IMG/VR virus record: IMGVR_UViG_3300043446_000626
Coordinates: 1-52,333 of that record
Length of the DNA stretch: 52,333 bases
Reading direction: 5' to 3' (one strand)
Origin: a virus
This document shows positions 29,629 to 35,579 of this stretch, piece after piece. The first letter of the stretch is position 1; the number at the start of each line of letters is the position of its first letter. The notes beneath the pieces are model-generated. The model was not told the origin of the DNA, made no database searches, and saw only the letters and a program-made list of their open reading frames with translations. A program made the position numbers and the translations under genes.

Positions 29629-29912
29629 CAGACCTGACCGACTTCCAGAAGAACTTCCTGCTTGCCCGAGGGGCGGGACAGACCCTCTACACCGAGAAGG
29701 AGTTCGAGGAGCGCCTAGCCCAAGCCAAGGCCGAAATCATGGCCGTGGCCATCCAAACCTCCAGGCAAGCCGTTCAGATTGAACGCCGAGCCTGCGCAGA
29801 ACTCGTTATGAGGCTCGCAAGCGAGGAGGATGAGGGTGAGGTATCAACCGCGCTAAAAAACGCCGCCATGGCCGTTTTAAGGCGGATTCCGGGGCAGTTT
29901 GATGAGGATTGA
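29625..29912 (+). CDS. Small helical early protein with ER-x-C-AEL helix
   Basis: A 95-aa protein starting at an overlapping ATGA. Helical and charged: EEFEERLAQAKAEIMAVAIQ and IERRACAELVMRLASEED. Such proteins are widespread in phage early regions without known function. The 3' end overlaps RusA by 11 bp. Confidence 0.62.
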   Translation: MTDLTDFQKNFLLARGAGQTLYTEKEFEERLAQAKAEIMAVAIQTSRQAVQIERRACAELVMRLASEEDEGEVSTALKNAAMAVLRRIPGQFDED

Positions 29913-30252
29913 ACTGGACTTCCCGCCCGCTGACCTGTTTCCGAACCGGGCAAAGGGCAGGCACTGGGCCTTCCTCCATGCTTCAAAGACTCAGTATCGG
30001 GAGAACTCCGCTTGGTTGGCAAAGCACCAGATCCGGGCCTGGAAGGCGCCGGAAGGGGACATCAAGTTGACCTTGACCTTTCAGATGCCGGACAAGCGGA
30101 TGCGGGATGCGGACAACTGTCTTGCTGCGGCCAAGGCTGCCTTGGATGGTCTGGCGGACGCCCTGCAGGTCAATGACCGAAACTTTCAGCCGATCGTGGT
30201 CTACCGGGCACTAGGGACGAAGCCTGGGAAATTGATCGTGGAATTGGAATGA
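29902..30252 (+). CDS. rusA: RusA-like Holliday junction resolvase
   Basis: A 116-aa protein from the ATG at 29902 (a TTG just before it is less likely). The RusA pattern is clear: an N-terminal beta strand, KGRHWAFLHASKTQYRE, then RMRDADNCLAAAKAALDGL with catalytic-type Asp69, Asp71 and Asp82, and VNDRNFQPI with Asp92. RusA resolves Holliday junctions made during recombination and replication. Length is normal. Its TGA overlaps the next small ORF. Confidence 0.9.
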   Translation: MRIELDFPPADLFPNRAKGRHWAFLHASKTQYRENSAWLAKHQIRAWKAPEGDIKLTLTFQMPDKRMRDADNCLAAAKAALDGLADALQVNDRNFQPIVVYRALGTKPGKLIVELE

Positions 30253-30362
30253 GATGGGAGAACGACGGTATGGAAGAAGTTGGGCAGGTACTGCTGATTC
30301 TTCTGCTGATCTTTGTCGTCCTGATCCCGGCATTCGTCATTTGGCTGCTGTTCAACAGATGA
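30249..30362 (+). CDS. 37-aa single-span membrane protein
   Basis: An ORF starting at the ATGA overlap with RusA. Nearly all of residues 12-35 is hydrophobic (VLLILLLIFVVLIPAFVIWL), ending LFNR, with an acidic N-terminus. Tiny single-span proteins like this are frequent in phage early operons. Function unknown. Confidence 0.6.
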   Translation: MRWENDGMEEVGQVLLILLLIFVVLIPAFVIWLLFNR

Positions 30363-30454
30363 AGTCCGTCCTTGATGCACTTTGTGCGTTGGCGTTTTTA
30401 CAGCAGTGGGATAGAGAGGTAACTGGAGAGAACTATGAGCGACAAGATCATTGA
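30359..30454 (+). CDS. Possible 31-aa leader-like ORF
   Basis: The ATG overlaps the upstream TGA (ATGA) and the ORF runs 20 bp into the next gene in a different frame (MKSVLDALCALAFLQQW...). The only support is the overlap geometry; it may be a small peptide or a coupling ORF. Confidence 0.3.
   Translation: MKSVLDALCALAFLQQWDREVTGENYERQDH
30415..30434 (+). promoter_or_regulatory. Start-linked GGTAACTGG site
   Basis: AGAGGTAACTGGAGAG precedes the ATG at 30435. It combines the recurring GGTAACTG element with a normal GGAGAG ribosome binding site. Confidence 0.55.
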
Positions 30455-30779
30455 CCCCAACGACGCGATCGACTTCATGATCGCCAACGCGAAGAAGTAC
30501 GCCCAGGCAAAGGCCAATAGGGTCTATGTCGAGGAGTACCGCAAGACCATGAAGGCCGAACTCTGCAAGGAGGCTCTCGCCGCAAAAATCGAGGCCGTCA
30601 ACGCCCAGGAGCGTGAGGCATACAGCCACCCCGAATACAAGCAGCATCTCCTGGCCATCAAAGCGGCCGTAGAGGAGGAGGAGCGCCTTCGGTGGCTCCT
30701 GGTGGCGGCACAAGCCAGGATCGATGTCTGGCGTTCCATGGAGGCATCCAACCGCATGATCGAGAAGGCCGCGATGTGA
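30435..30779 (+). CDS. Conserved phage early protein (helical, EREAYxHPEY motif)
   Basis: A 114-aa, almost wholly helical protein. VYVEEYRKTMKAELC, NAQEREAYSHPEYKQHLL and EEERLRWLLVAAQARIDVWR mark a family found in many phages near RusA or recombination genes. The role is unknown; charged helices suggest a complex with DNA-processing proteins. Its stop overlaps the GTG of the glycosyltransferase (GTGA). Confidence 0.75.
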   Translation: MSDKIIDPNDAIDFMIANAKKYAQAKANRVYVEEYRKTMKAELCKEALAAKIEAVNAQEREAYSHPEYKQHLLAIKAAVEEEERLRWLLVAAQARIDVWRSMEASNRMIEKAAM

Positions 30780-31840
30780 AGATCTGCGTGTACGCCATTG
30801 CGAAGGACGAGGAGCGTCATGTTGAGAGGTTTTGCAAGTCGGCCGCGGGTGCTGACTTGATCCTGATTGCGGATACGGGAAGTACAGACAGAACGATCGA
30901 ACTGGCCATCGAGGCCGGGGCGGATGTATGTTCCATCTCTGTCATTCCCTGGCGATACGACTTGGCCAGAAACCTTGCACTTGGGCTGATCCCTGGTGAT
31001 GTGGATGTCTGCGTCGCCATGGACATGGACGAGCACCTGTGCGAAGGATGGAGGCAGGAGATCGAAATCCTGTGGGAGCCTGGGACAACTCAGATGACCT
31101 ACCCTTTCACGGTTGGGGGAGGCACTTTCTGGAACAACAAGATCCACTGCCGTTTCGGATTCGTATGGGAGTGGCCCGTTCACGAGTGTCTGGTGCGGGA
31201 CACGAGGATTGAGGCCAAGGAAGTCCGTTGCGATAAGCCCTTGATCCTTCACGACCCAGTACATGAGGCGCCGTTAGACAAGCACTTTTCTATGCTTGAG
31301 TGGGCCTACAACCAATACCCTGAGTCCGGGCGGATGGCGTTTTACTACGCTAGAGACCTCATCAACCTCAACCGATACGACGAGGCCATCCCGGCCCTTC
31401 GCCGATACCTTGACCAGGACCGCCGCAAAAACGCCCCAGAGCGTGCATGGTGTATGCGGATGATGGGTAGGTGCCTGACAGAGCAAAAAAAGCCTACAGA
31501 GGCCCTTTCCTGGTTCCGCATGGCTGTCGATGAGACCCCCAAGGACCGAGACTCCTGGCTTGCCCTGGGCCATGCGTACTTCGGAATGTCTCAATGGGCA
31601 GAGTCCTACGGGGTTTTCAGGGCCGCAACTGCACTTCCAAAACCCGAAGACGGCTTCCATTCCGATCCAACCGTCACTGATGCCTCTGCCTGGGACTGGG
31701 CCGCCCTGGCTGCGTCAAGAGCCGGACTCACTGAAGAGGCGATCAACTGCTGCAGGCGTGCCCTAGAGATCACGCCCGAAGATCAACGTCTGAAGGACAA
31801 CCTGAAAGCATTCACAGATGACCACCATCGCAGAGCGTAA
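30776..31840 (+). CDS. Glycosyltransferase family 2-like protein with TPR tail
   Basis: A 354-aa protein from a GTG that overlaps the upstream stop. Residues 1-95 are a GT-A-type nucleotide-sugar fold: ICVYAIAKDEERHVERF, IADTGSTDRT and the metal-binding AMDMDEHL. Residues about 190-345 form TPR-like helices (YYARDLINLNRYDEAIPALRR begins the series, in parts YYARDLI and NRYDEAIPALRR; then EALSWFRMAV and LTEEAINCCRRAL). It resembles bacterial SunS/TPR glycosyltransferases. The target may be a host surface, a host protein or phage DNA; the early position makes virion decoration less obvious. Confidence 0.8.
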   Translation: MKICVYAIAKDEERHVERFCKSAAGADLILIADTGSTDRTIELAIEAGADVCSISVIPWRYDLARNLALGLIPGDVDVCVAMDMDEHLCEGWRQEIEILWEPGTTQMTYPFTVGGGTFWNNKIHCRFGFVWEWPVHECLVRDTRIEAKEVRCDKPLILHDPVHEAPLDKHFSMLEWAYNQYPESGRMAFYYARDLINLNRYDEAIPALRRYLDQDRRKNAPERAWCMRMMGRCLTEQKKPTEALSWFRMAVDETPKDRDSWLALGHAYFGMSQWAESYGVFRAATALPKPEDGFHSDPTVTDASAWDWAALAASRAGLTEEAINCCRRALEITPEDQRLKDNLKAFTDDHHRRA

Positions 31841-32111
31841 GTACATGGGAAAGGTGGCGGAACTCGGCTGCTCCGTCTGCAGGAGGATCGGCTATCCCGG
31901 CACGCCCGCGGAACTGCACCACCCTAGATCCGGTGTCGGCATGGCCAGGAGGGCAAGCCACTTCGATGTCATCCCCCTGTGCCCCGAGCACCACAGAGGC
32001 AAGAAAGGCGTCCACGGCCTGGGCACGAAGGGCTTCCCCAAGCACTGGGGCTTCACAGAGCAGGATCTCCTCGAAGACACGAAGAAACTTCTAAACCCGA
32101 CTGATCCATAG
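31818..32111 (+). CDS. Ref-like HNH nuclease (RecA-dependent nuclease family)
   Basis: A 97-aa protein that overlaps the glycosyltransferase by 23 bp. Cys18-x2-Cys21 (GCSVCRRIG), His34-His35 (ELHHPRSG), His48, then PLCPEHHRGKKGVHGLG with Cys55, His58, His59 and His66 match the catalytic part of P1 Ref, which cuts DNA in RecA-made displacement loops. It is much shorter than P1 Ref and has only the nuclease core. An HNH-type recombination nuclease fits beside RusA and the exonuclease. Confidence 0.8.
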   Translation: MTTIAERKYMGKVAELGCSVCRRIGYPGTPAELHHPRSGVGMARRASHFDVIPLCPEHHRGKKGVHGLGTKGFPKHWGFTEQDLLEDTKKLLNPTDP

Positions 32112-32135
32112 GGTTTATCAGTAGACCTGTGTTTG
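32112..32135 (+). other. Short gap before promoter module A
   Basis: No gene, terminator or repeat is apparent here; it leads into the operator/promoter module that follows. Confidence 0.4.
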
Positions 32136-32200
32136 AACACCATGTTAAAGTTCACACCACTGCAGCACGGTGTTGCAGGGTAAACGAAAGGTAACTGATC
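32136..32200 (+). promoter_or_regulatory. Early operator/promoter/start module A
   Basis: The order is: dyad AACACCATGTT (32136-32146), extended -10 TGTTAAAGT overlapping it, CACTGCA (32158-32164) 11 bp later, GCAGGGTAAA, then AAAGGTAACTGA (32187-32198) and the ATG at 32201. Modules B, C and D repeat this order with nearly constant spacing, so the similarity is not chance. Confidence 0.72.
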
Positions 32201-32494
32201 ATGGACGCAAACAACATCCCTCTCCTGTACGCTGACGAACTGGGCCTGCTCCTGGCGCAGATCGCCGAACTGACGGCCAAGGCTGAGTCAATCAAGAGCG
32301 CGATGAAGGATGTCGCCACCAACGGCGGCGGGTCGGTGTTCGAGGGCAACTACTTCAAGGCTTCGGTGATCGAGGCCAACCGCAAGGTCACGGACTGGAA
32401 GGCTATCGCCAAGGTCTGCAACATCCCCGAGGATGTGATCGTGGCCAACACCACCGTCACGGCCGTGTTCTCGGTCAAGACCACCACTCGCTGA
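32201..32494 (+). CDS. Conserved small phage protein (DWKAIAK motif)
   Basis: A 97-aa protein. A helical N-terminus (LGLLLAQIAELTAKAESIKS) is followed by GGGSVFEGNYFKASVIEANRK (in parts SVFEGNYFKA) and VTDWKAIAKVCNIP. The same layout is common in small phage proteins near SSB or recombination genes, where the middle reads EGxxFRATV...VDWK. Function unknown. It is the first gene after module A. Confidence 0.65.
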   Translation: MDANNIPLLYADELGLLLAQIAELTAKAESIKSAMKDVATNGGGSVFEGNYFKASVIEANRKVTDWKAIAKVCNIPEDVIVANTTVTAVFSVKTTTR

Positions 32495-32501
32495 TCAACC
32501 A

Positions 32502-32515
32502 GGGGCTTCGGCCCC
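32502..32515 (+). terminator. UUCG hairpin, weak terminator candidate
   Basis: GGGGC-UUCG-GCCCC between two early genes. No T run follows, so it is more likely an RNA-stability or pausing element than a full terminator. Confidence 0.4.
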
Positions 32516-32532
32516 CTCCTCAGGAGACAGCC

Positions 32533-33204
32533 TTGACACCCCTGATCCGAGAGTTCGTCGCCATGAATCCGGCGGGAGCGGTGGAGTACCACTGGTTCGA
32601 CATGACCGGCTCCTACCGCAAGGAGCAGGCCGTCATCAGCGAAATTCTGTCCAGGCCATTGCCATACCCCAAGACGGCATTGGTATGCGCCTATGAGGAC
32701 AAGAAGGCTTTCATGTTCATCTATCAGGCTGACGGGGTTACGGGAGTGGGCGCGTTTCAAATTGAGAACAACAAGTTGCGCGAGGTGACGCCGTTCTTCT
32801 TCACCGTTGATGACAAGGGTATCAAGGTAAAGCACAAGGACGGAACGCCATTCGACTACCGCACCAGTCCTGCGACGGGAGTTTTGGCCTTCATCGCGGC
32901 TTTCATGGAGTCCTTAGAGGTCACGCCTGCCACTGGGTATCAACCTATCAAGCGTGCCAACTGGGAGAAGAAAGTCCGCCAAGGGAAGGCGCCGACCTAT
33001 GACTGGAAGACCGTGGTCATTGAGCCGAGCAAGCCCAGGGGAGCCGATCAAGGTGGAACGCACGCAAGCCCAAGGTGGCATGAGCGCCGCGGGCACTGGC
33101 GCAACACGAAGTCCGGCAAGAAGGTTTGGGTTAAGAACTGCGAGGTGGGCAACAAGGCTCTCGGAGCAGTGTTTAAGGACTACAAAATCAAGGAGATAGT
33201 GTGA
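32533..33204 (+). CDS. Conserved phage protein with GHWRN...VWVK motif, TTG start
   Basis: A 223-aa protein. AGGAG lies 6 bases before a TTG at 32533, which I choose over an ATG at 32563 with no ribosome binding site. The C-terminal part (RRGHWRNTKSGKKVWVKNC, then GAVFKDYKI) is a conserved phage signature, sometimes at the end of unrelated proteins, and may bind DNA or metal. The N-terminal 150 residues are mixed alpha/beta with no known motif. Function unknown. Confidence 0.68.
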   Translation: MTPLIREFVAMNPAGAVEYHWFDMTGSYRKEQAVISEILSRPLPYPKTALVCAYEDKKAFMFIYQADGVTGVGAFQIENNKLREVTPFFFTVDDKGIKVKHKDGTPFDYRTSPATGVLAFIAAFMESLEVTPATGYQPIKRANWEKKVRQGKAPTYDWKTVVIEPSKPRGADQGGTHASPRWHERRGHWRNTKSGKKVWVKNCEVGNKALGAVFKDYKIKEIV

Positions 33205-33318
33205 ATGAAGACCGAAGAACGCATCGCCGCGGGCGTGTACCTGCTGATGTGGGTACTCGTTTACCTTTTCGCCATCTCGGTCCTGCTGATGGATCTCCTG
33301 GTCTGGAGACCAGGGTAA
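33205..33318 (+). CDS. 37-aa single-span membrane protein
   Basis: Starts directly after the preceding TGA. Residues 9-33 are hydrophobic (VYLLMWVLVYLFAISVLLM), with a charged N-terminus (MKTEER) and a short WRPG tail. Too short for family assignment. Confidence 0.55.
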   Translation: MKTEERIAAGVYLLMWVLVYLFAISVLLMDLLVWRPG

Positions 33319-33341
33319 GCACCTAGTTGACCCATCAATCT

Positions 33342-33399
33342 AACTTCGTGTTAAACTGGCAGCACTGCATGAGCAGGGTAACTGATCAAGGTAACTGAC
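33342..33399 (+). promoter_or_regulatory. Early operator/promoter/start module B
   Basis: Dyad AACTTCGTGTT (33342-33352); -10 TGTTAAACT; CACTGCA (33363-33369), 10 bp after the dyad; GCAGGGTAACTGA and a second AAGGTAACTGA before the ATG at 33400. A TTGACC at 33327-33332 could be the -35, with a long spacer. Confidence 0.75.
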
Positions 33400-33885
33400 A
33401 TGAACGCAATCAACCAAATCTTCTCCTCCCTCGAAGCACTCTTCGCAGAGCAGGACAAGCAGATCGCCGACCGTGACGTTGAGTGGGCTCTGGGCCGCGC
33501 CAAGGCCGTCATTGAGTACCGCAGCAGCCCCGAGTACGCCGAGACGCGCAAGTGTGGCGCTTACGCCGTGTACAACACCCTGTTCGCTATTGCCGGTGGC
33601 AAGACTTGGTACAACCTGTTCAACGGCAACAGCAGCGCCGCGATCGAAGAGTTCATGCGGAAGAACGCCAAGGCCGTGGCCGAGAAGCGTAACGCGAAGA
33701 TCGCTTCCAAGTTGGTTGAGGCCGGTGTGGAGCAGGTTAACAGCGCCAAGGTCGGCTACTGCCCGGATGGCTTCCGCGGCCACTTCGAGATCAACGGCGA
33801 CCGCCATGTCACTATCGAAGTGATCCTGGCAGGCGGCTACAACATCCAACGCCTGCATCAGCGGGTTCTGTGCAAGGTGAAGTGA
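33400..33885 (+). CDS. Uncharacterised early protein
   Basis: A 161-aa protein. The N-terminus is helical and acidic (INQIFSSLEALFAEQDKQIA), the middle mixed (YAVYNTLFAIAGGKTWYNLF), and the C-terminus beta-rich (GYCPDGFRGHFEI, HVTIEVILAGGYNIQR). No recognised domain. It has its own promoter module, which suggests strong or separately controlled expression. Confidence 0.6.
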   Translation: MNAINQIFSSLEALFAEQDKQIADRDVEWALGRAKAVIEYRSSPEYAETRKCGAYAVYNTLFAIAGGKTWYNLFNGNSSAAIEEFMRKNAKAVAEKRNAKIASKLVEAGVEQVNSAKVGYCPDGFRGHFEINGDRHVTIEVILAGGYNIQRLHQRVLCKVK

Positions 33886-33892
33886 GGGAGGG

Positions 33893-33909
33893 GTAGGGAA
33901 ACTCCCTAC
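33893..33909 (+). terminator. Hairpin between early genes, terminator candidate
   Basis: GTAGGGA-AAC-TCCCTAC, a perfect 7-bp stem right after the 161-aa gene and before module C. The T-rich part downstream (TTCCCTC) is weak. It probably separates adjoining transcripts. Confidence 0.5.
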
Positions 33910-33924
33910 TTCCCTCTACCCTTT

Positions 33925-33984
33925 AACTTGGTGTTAGAATGCAATCACTGCAACAGAGCAGGTAACTAAGAAAGGTAACTGACT
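33925..33984 (+). promoter_or_regulatory. Early operator/promoter/start module C
   Basis: Dyad AACTTGGTGTT (33925-33935); -10 TGTTAGAAT; CACTGCA (33946-33952), 10 bp later; GCAGGTAACTAAG, then AAAGGTAACTGA and the ATG at 33985. Confidence 0.75.
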
Positions 33985-34200
33985 ATGAACATCGACCAAC
34001 AACTGAATGCCCGCCAGTCCCGCCGCATGGCTTCTAACGACCGCTACCTTGCCCGCCTGGAGCGCCGCGAGGTTGCCGCCGAGCAAATGATCGGCGAACT
34101 GTCTAGCGGCAAGTGCTATGTGTGGCCCCAAGGCGGCAAGTACCGCGAAGGCACCCGCAGCGAGTTGGTGCAGTTCCTGATCCGCAACAACTACGCTTGA
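33985..34200 (+). CDS. Small basic early protein
   Basis: A 71-aa, Arg-rich protein: QSRRMASNDRYLARLERRE, then GELSSGKCYVWPQGGKY and RSELVQFLIRNNYA. A short strand-rich core with a basic helix could bind nucleic acid. No family recognised. Confidence 0.6.
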   Translation: MNIDQQLNARQSRRMASNDRYLARLERREVAAEQMIGELSSGKCYVWPQGGKYREGTRSELVQFLIRNNYA

Positions 34201-34212
34201 GGAGGGGAAGAA

Positions 34213-34467
34213 ATGCCGTTCATTCATGCTGTTGGCCGTGAGCACGGCATCAACGCCAAATCAGATGATGCGCTGTTTGATCTCTTGCAAGAGATGGGGA
34301 TAGGCCCCGCAAACTACTCTGCTACCACGATCGAGAGCGCTTTCCATGTTGCTTTTAGGCGAGGCATCTTGACCGCCGCTGAGGCTGATGCAGGGGCAGG
34401 CGAGTGCCTGAGCAAACGCAGGAAGCAACTGGCTAATCTTCGCAAGCAGGAAGATCAAAAGAAGTGA
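34213..34467 (+). CDS. Small early protein
   Basis: An 84-aa protein behind GAGGGGAAGAA. Helical (DDALFDLLQEMGIG, ESAFHVAFRRGILTAAEAD), with a basic C-terminus (SKRRKQLANLRKQEDQKK). No family recognised. Confidence 0.58.
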   Translation: MPFIHAVGREHGINAKSDDALFDLLQEMGIGPANYSATTIESAFHVAFRRGILTAAEADAGAGECLSKRRKQLANLRKQEDQKK

Positions 34468-34472
34468 TGGAG

Positions 34473-34491
34473 GGGGCTTGCGCCCCTTTCT
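34473..34491 (+). terminator. UUGC-loop terminator candidate
   Basis: GGGGC-TTGC-GCCCC followed by TTTCT, directly before promoter module D. The stem is short but GC-only and has a partial T run. Confidence 0.55.
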
Positions 34492-34545
34492 AACTTCGTA
34501 TTAAAATGCACTCACTGCACGACGCAGGGTAACTGGAGCAAGAAC
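34492..34545 (+). promoter_or_regulatory. Early operator/promoter/start module D
   Basis: Dyad AACTTCGTATT (34492-34502); -10 TATTAAAAT; CACTGCA (34513-34519), 10 bp later; GCAGGGTAACTGGAGCAAG before the ATG at 34546. This copy lacks the second GGTAACTGA. Confidence 0.72.
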
Positions 34546-34764
34546 ATGAAGCACGCAGCAGACTTCGAGACCACGGTGGCAGGCATCCCCTGCGGGATCG
34601 TGATCACTCACTACCTCATCGATCGCGCCGACGATGGAGACTTCGTGGAGCGAGACTGGTTCGTTGTGGACAGCAAGGGTTACCGGGCTGACTGGCTCAA
34701 TACCAAGATCACCGACAAGGAAGAGCGCCGTATCAACCGCGAGATCGATGAGGTGATGGCATGA
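34546..34764 (+). CDS. Small acidic early protein
   Basis: A 72-aa protein with a beta-rich core (FETTVAGIPCGIVITHYL, WFVVDSKGYRADW) and a helical acidic tail (KEERRINREIDEVMA). Its own promoter module lies in front. No family recognised. Stop overlaps the next ATG. Confidence 0.6.
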   Translation: MKHAADFETTVAGIPCGIVITHYLIDRADDGDFVERDWFVVDSKGYRADWLNTKITDKEERRINREIDEVMA

Positions 34765-34898
34765 CCCTCGAAGACCTGATCAGCCTGGAAGAGGCCATCG
34801 CTGAAGCCGAAGGGCTTCTATCTGCAGCAGAGTGGTATTGGATCCAGGAGACCGAGTCCGCACTGTCCCGCGAAGCCTACCCTTGGCTTTGCAGTTAA
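34761..34898 (+). CDS. 45-aa acidic protein
   Basis: An ATGA-coupled ORF, very acidic and Trp-rich: EDLISLEEAIAEAEGLL, EWYWIQETESALSRE, ending WLCS. Strong negative charge could suit a DNA-mimic or an inhibitor of a host protein, but nothing more specific is visible. Confidence 0.55.
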   Translation: MTLEDLISLEEAIAEAEGLLSAAEWYWIQETESALSREAYPWLCS

Positions 34899-34900
34899 AG

Positions 34901-34913
34901 AAAGGTGACTGAA
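34901..34913 (+). promoter_or_regulatory. Start-linked GGTGACTGA site
   Basis: AAAGGTGACTGA immediately precedes the ATG at 34914, a one-base variant of the recurrent element. It fixes the start there rather than at the in-frame GTG inside the element (34905). Confidence 0.6.
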
Positions 34914-35117
34914 ATGGAAATGAACGAGATCAACGACATCCTGATGGGCAAGATCGAAGGATCGCCCCAGGCGATCGACTACGCCCGCGGTGTGGGCAAG
35001 GCCACGGCCGTCATCTGGGGACTGCTGATAGGCATGGCCCCCGAGGACAGGAAGCGGATGGAGAACATCCTCCGCAGGAGCGCGCAGCCCGTTGAAAACA
35101 CAGCGGTTCAGCAGTAA
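34914..35117 (+). CDS. Small early protein
   Basis: A 67-aa protein: INDILMGKIEGSPQAIDYAR, then GKATAVIWGLLIGMAPEDRK and a basic-acidic end. One moderately hydrophobic stretch (AVIWGLLIGM) might contact membrane but is short. No family recognised. Confidence 0.58.
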   Translation: MEMNEINDILMGKIEGSPQAIDYARGVGKATAVIWGLLIGMAPEDRKRMENILRRSAQPVENTAVQQ

Positions 35118-35121
35118 AATC

Positions 35122-35139
35122 AGGGCTCTTCGGGGCCCT
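35122..35139 (+). terminator. UUCG hairpin before the exported peptide gene
   Basis: AGGGCTC-TTCG-GGGCCCT: a 7-bp stem with one U-G pair. No T run. It may slow transcription or protect the short mRNA of the following peptide. Confidence 0.4.
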
Positions 35140-35158
35140 CCACTACTAGGAGAAAACC

Positions 35159-35323
35159 ATGTTCAAGAAGATCGCCGCCGTCCTGGCTATTACCACATTC
35201 GCCACCGCGGCCTATGCCTCGTGCCGGTTTTATACGGTTACCGTCAATGGCAAGACCATCAGTTGCACCGAGTGCTGCTACGGAACGGGCGCCGCCCGCA
35301 CCTGCAACACCACTTGCAACTGA
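35159..35323 (+). CDS. Exported cysteine-rich peptide
   Basis: A 54-aa protein behind AGGAGAAAACC. MFKKIAAVLAITTFATAAYA is a textbook Sec signal peptide, with cleavage expected after the last Ala. The mature part is only about 34 residues and has six Cys (22, 36, 39, 40, 49, 53), fit for three disulfides in the periplasm. It closes the early block just before the terminase region and is flanked by hairpins at 35122 and 35330. A host-envelope target such as superinfection exclusion or an inhibitor is conceivable; no family is recognised. Confidence 0.7.
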   Translation: MFKKIAAVLAITTFATAAYASCRFYTVTVNGKTISCTECCYGTGAARTCNTTCN

Positions 35324-35579
35324 ACCCGCGGCCCCGAGAAGGGGCCAACACGCATGGGCATCAGGCAAATTCGGGCGGAGTGCAGACCGCGCCGATGAGC
35401 CGCCTGCACAAGGTGCCCAGTCGTGTTGGTGAATTCGCAGGCTGATGCGAGGTCATGCAGGCGCAGGCCGTGAGGGGTCGCCGCCCCCAGATGCAAGCCG
35501 GAGATCAGCACCGGCCACCAACTACCCAAATTCACAACCGCGAGTTAAACTCCCAGGCAAATGTCTCTGAAAGTACGAG
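35324..35579. other. 256-bp non-coding region before terS
   Basis: No convincing gene. A GGCCCC-gagaa-GGGGCC hairpin lies at 35330-35346 without a T run, followed by GC-rich sequence with short repeats (GCAGGCGCAGGCCG). A copy of the operator dyad sits at 35536-35546. Directly upstream of the terminase genes, it is a candidate place for the packaging start (pac/cos), which the sequence alone cannot prove. Confidence 0.5.
35536..35579 (+). promoter_or_regulatory. Dyad plus -10 upstream of the terminase genes
   Basis: AACCGCGAGTT (35536-35546) overlaps TTAAACT, as in modules A-D, but CACTGCA and the GGTAACTGA leader are absent. It could be the promoter for the late genes and would share a regulator with the early ones. 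The terS ATG follows at 35580. Confidence 0.5.

Noticed and set aside
30692-30775. N-terminal extension of the glycosyltransferase ORF
   Set aside because: It overlaps the upstream protein in another frame; the GTG at 30776 with GTGA coupling begins precisely at the enzyme fold.
35092-35445. 117-aa forward ORF overlapping the exported peptide
   Set aside because: Arg/His-rich text without motif; the overlapping 54-aa frame has a strong ribosome binding site and a clear signal peptide.
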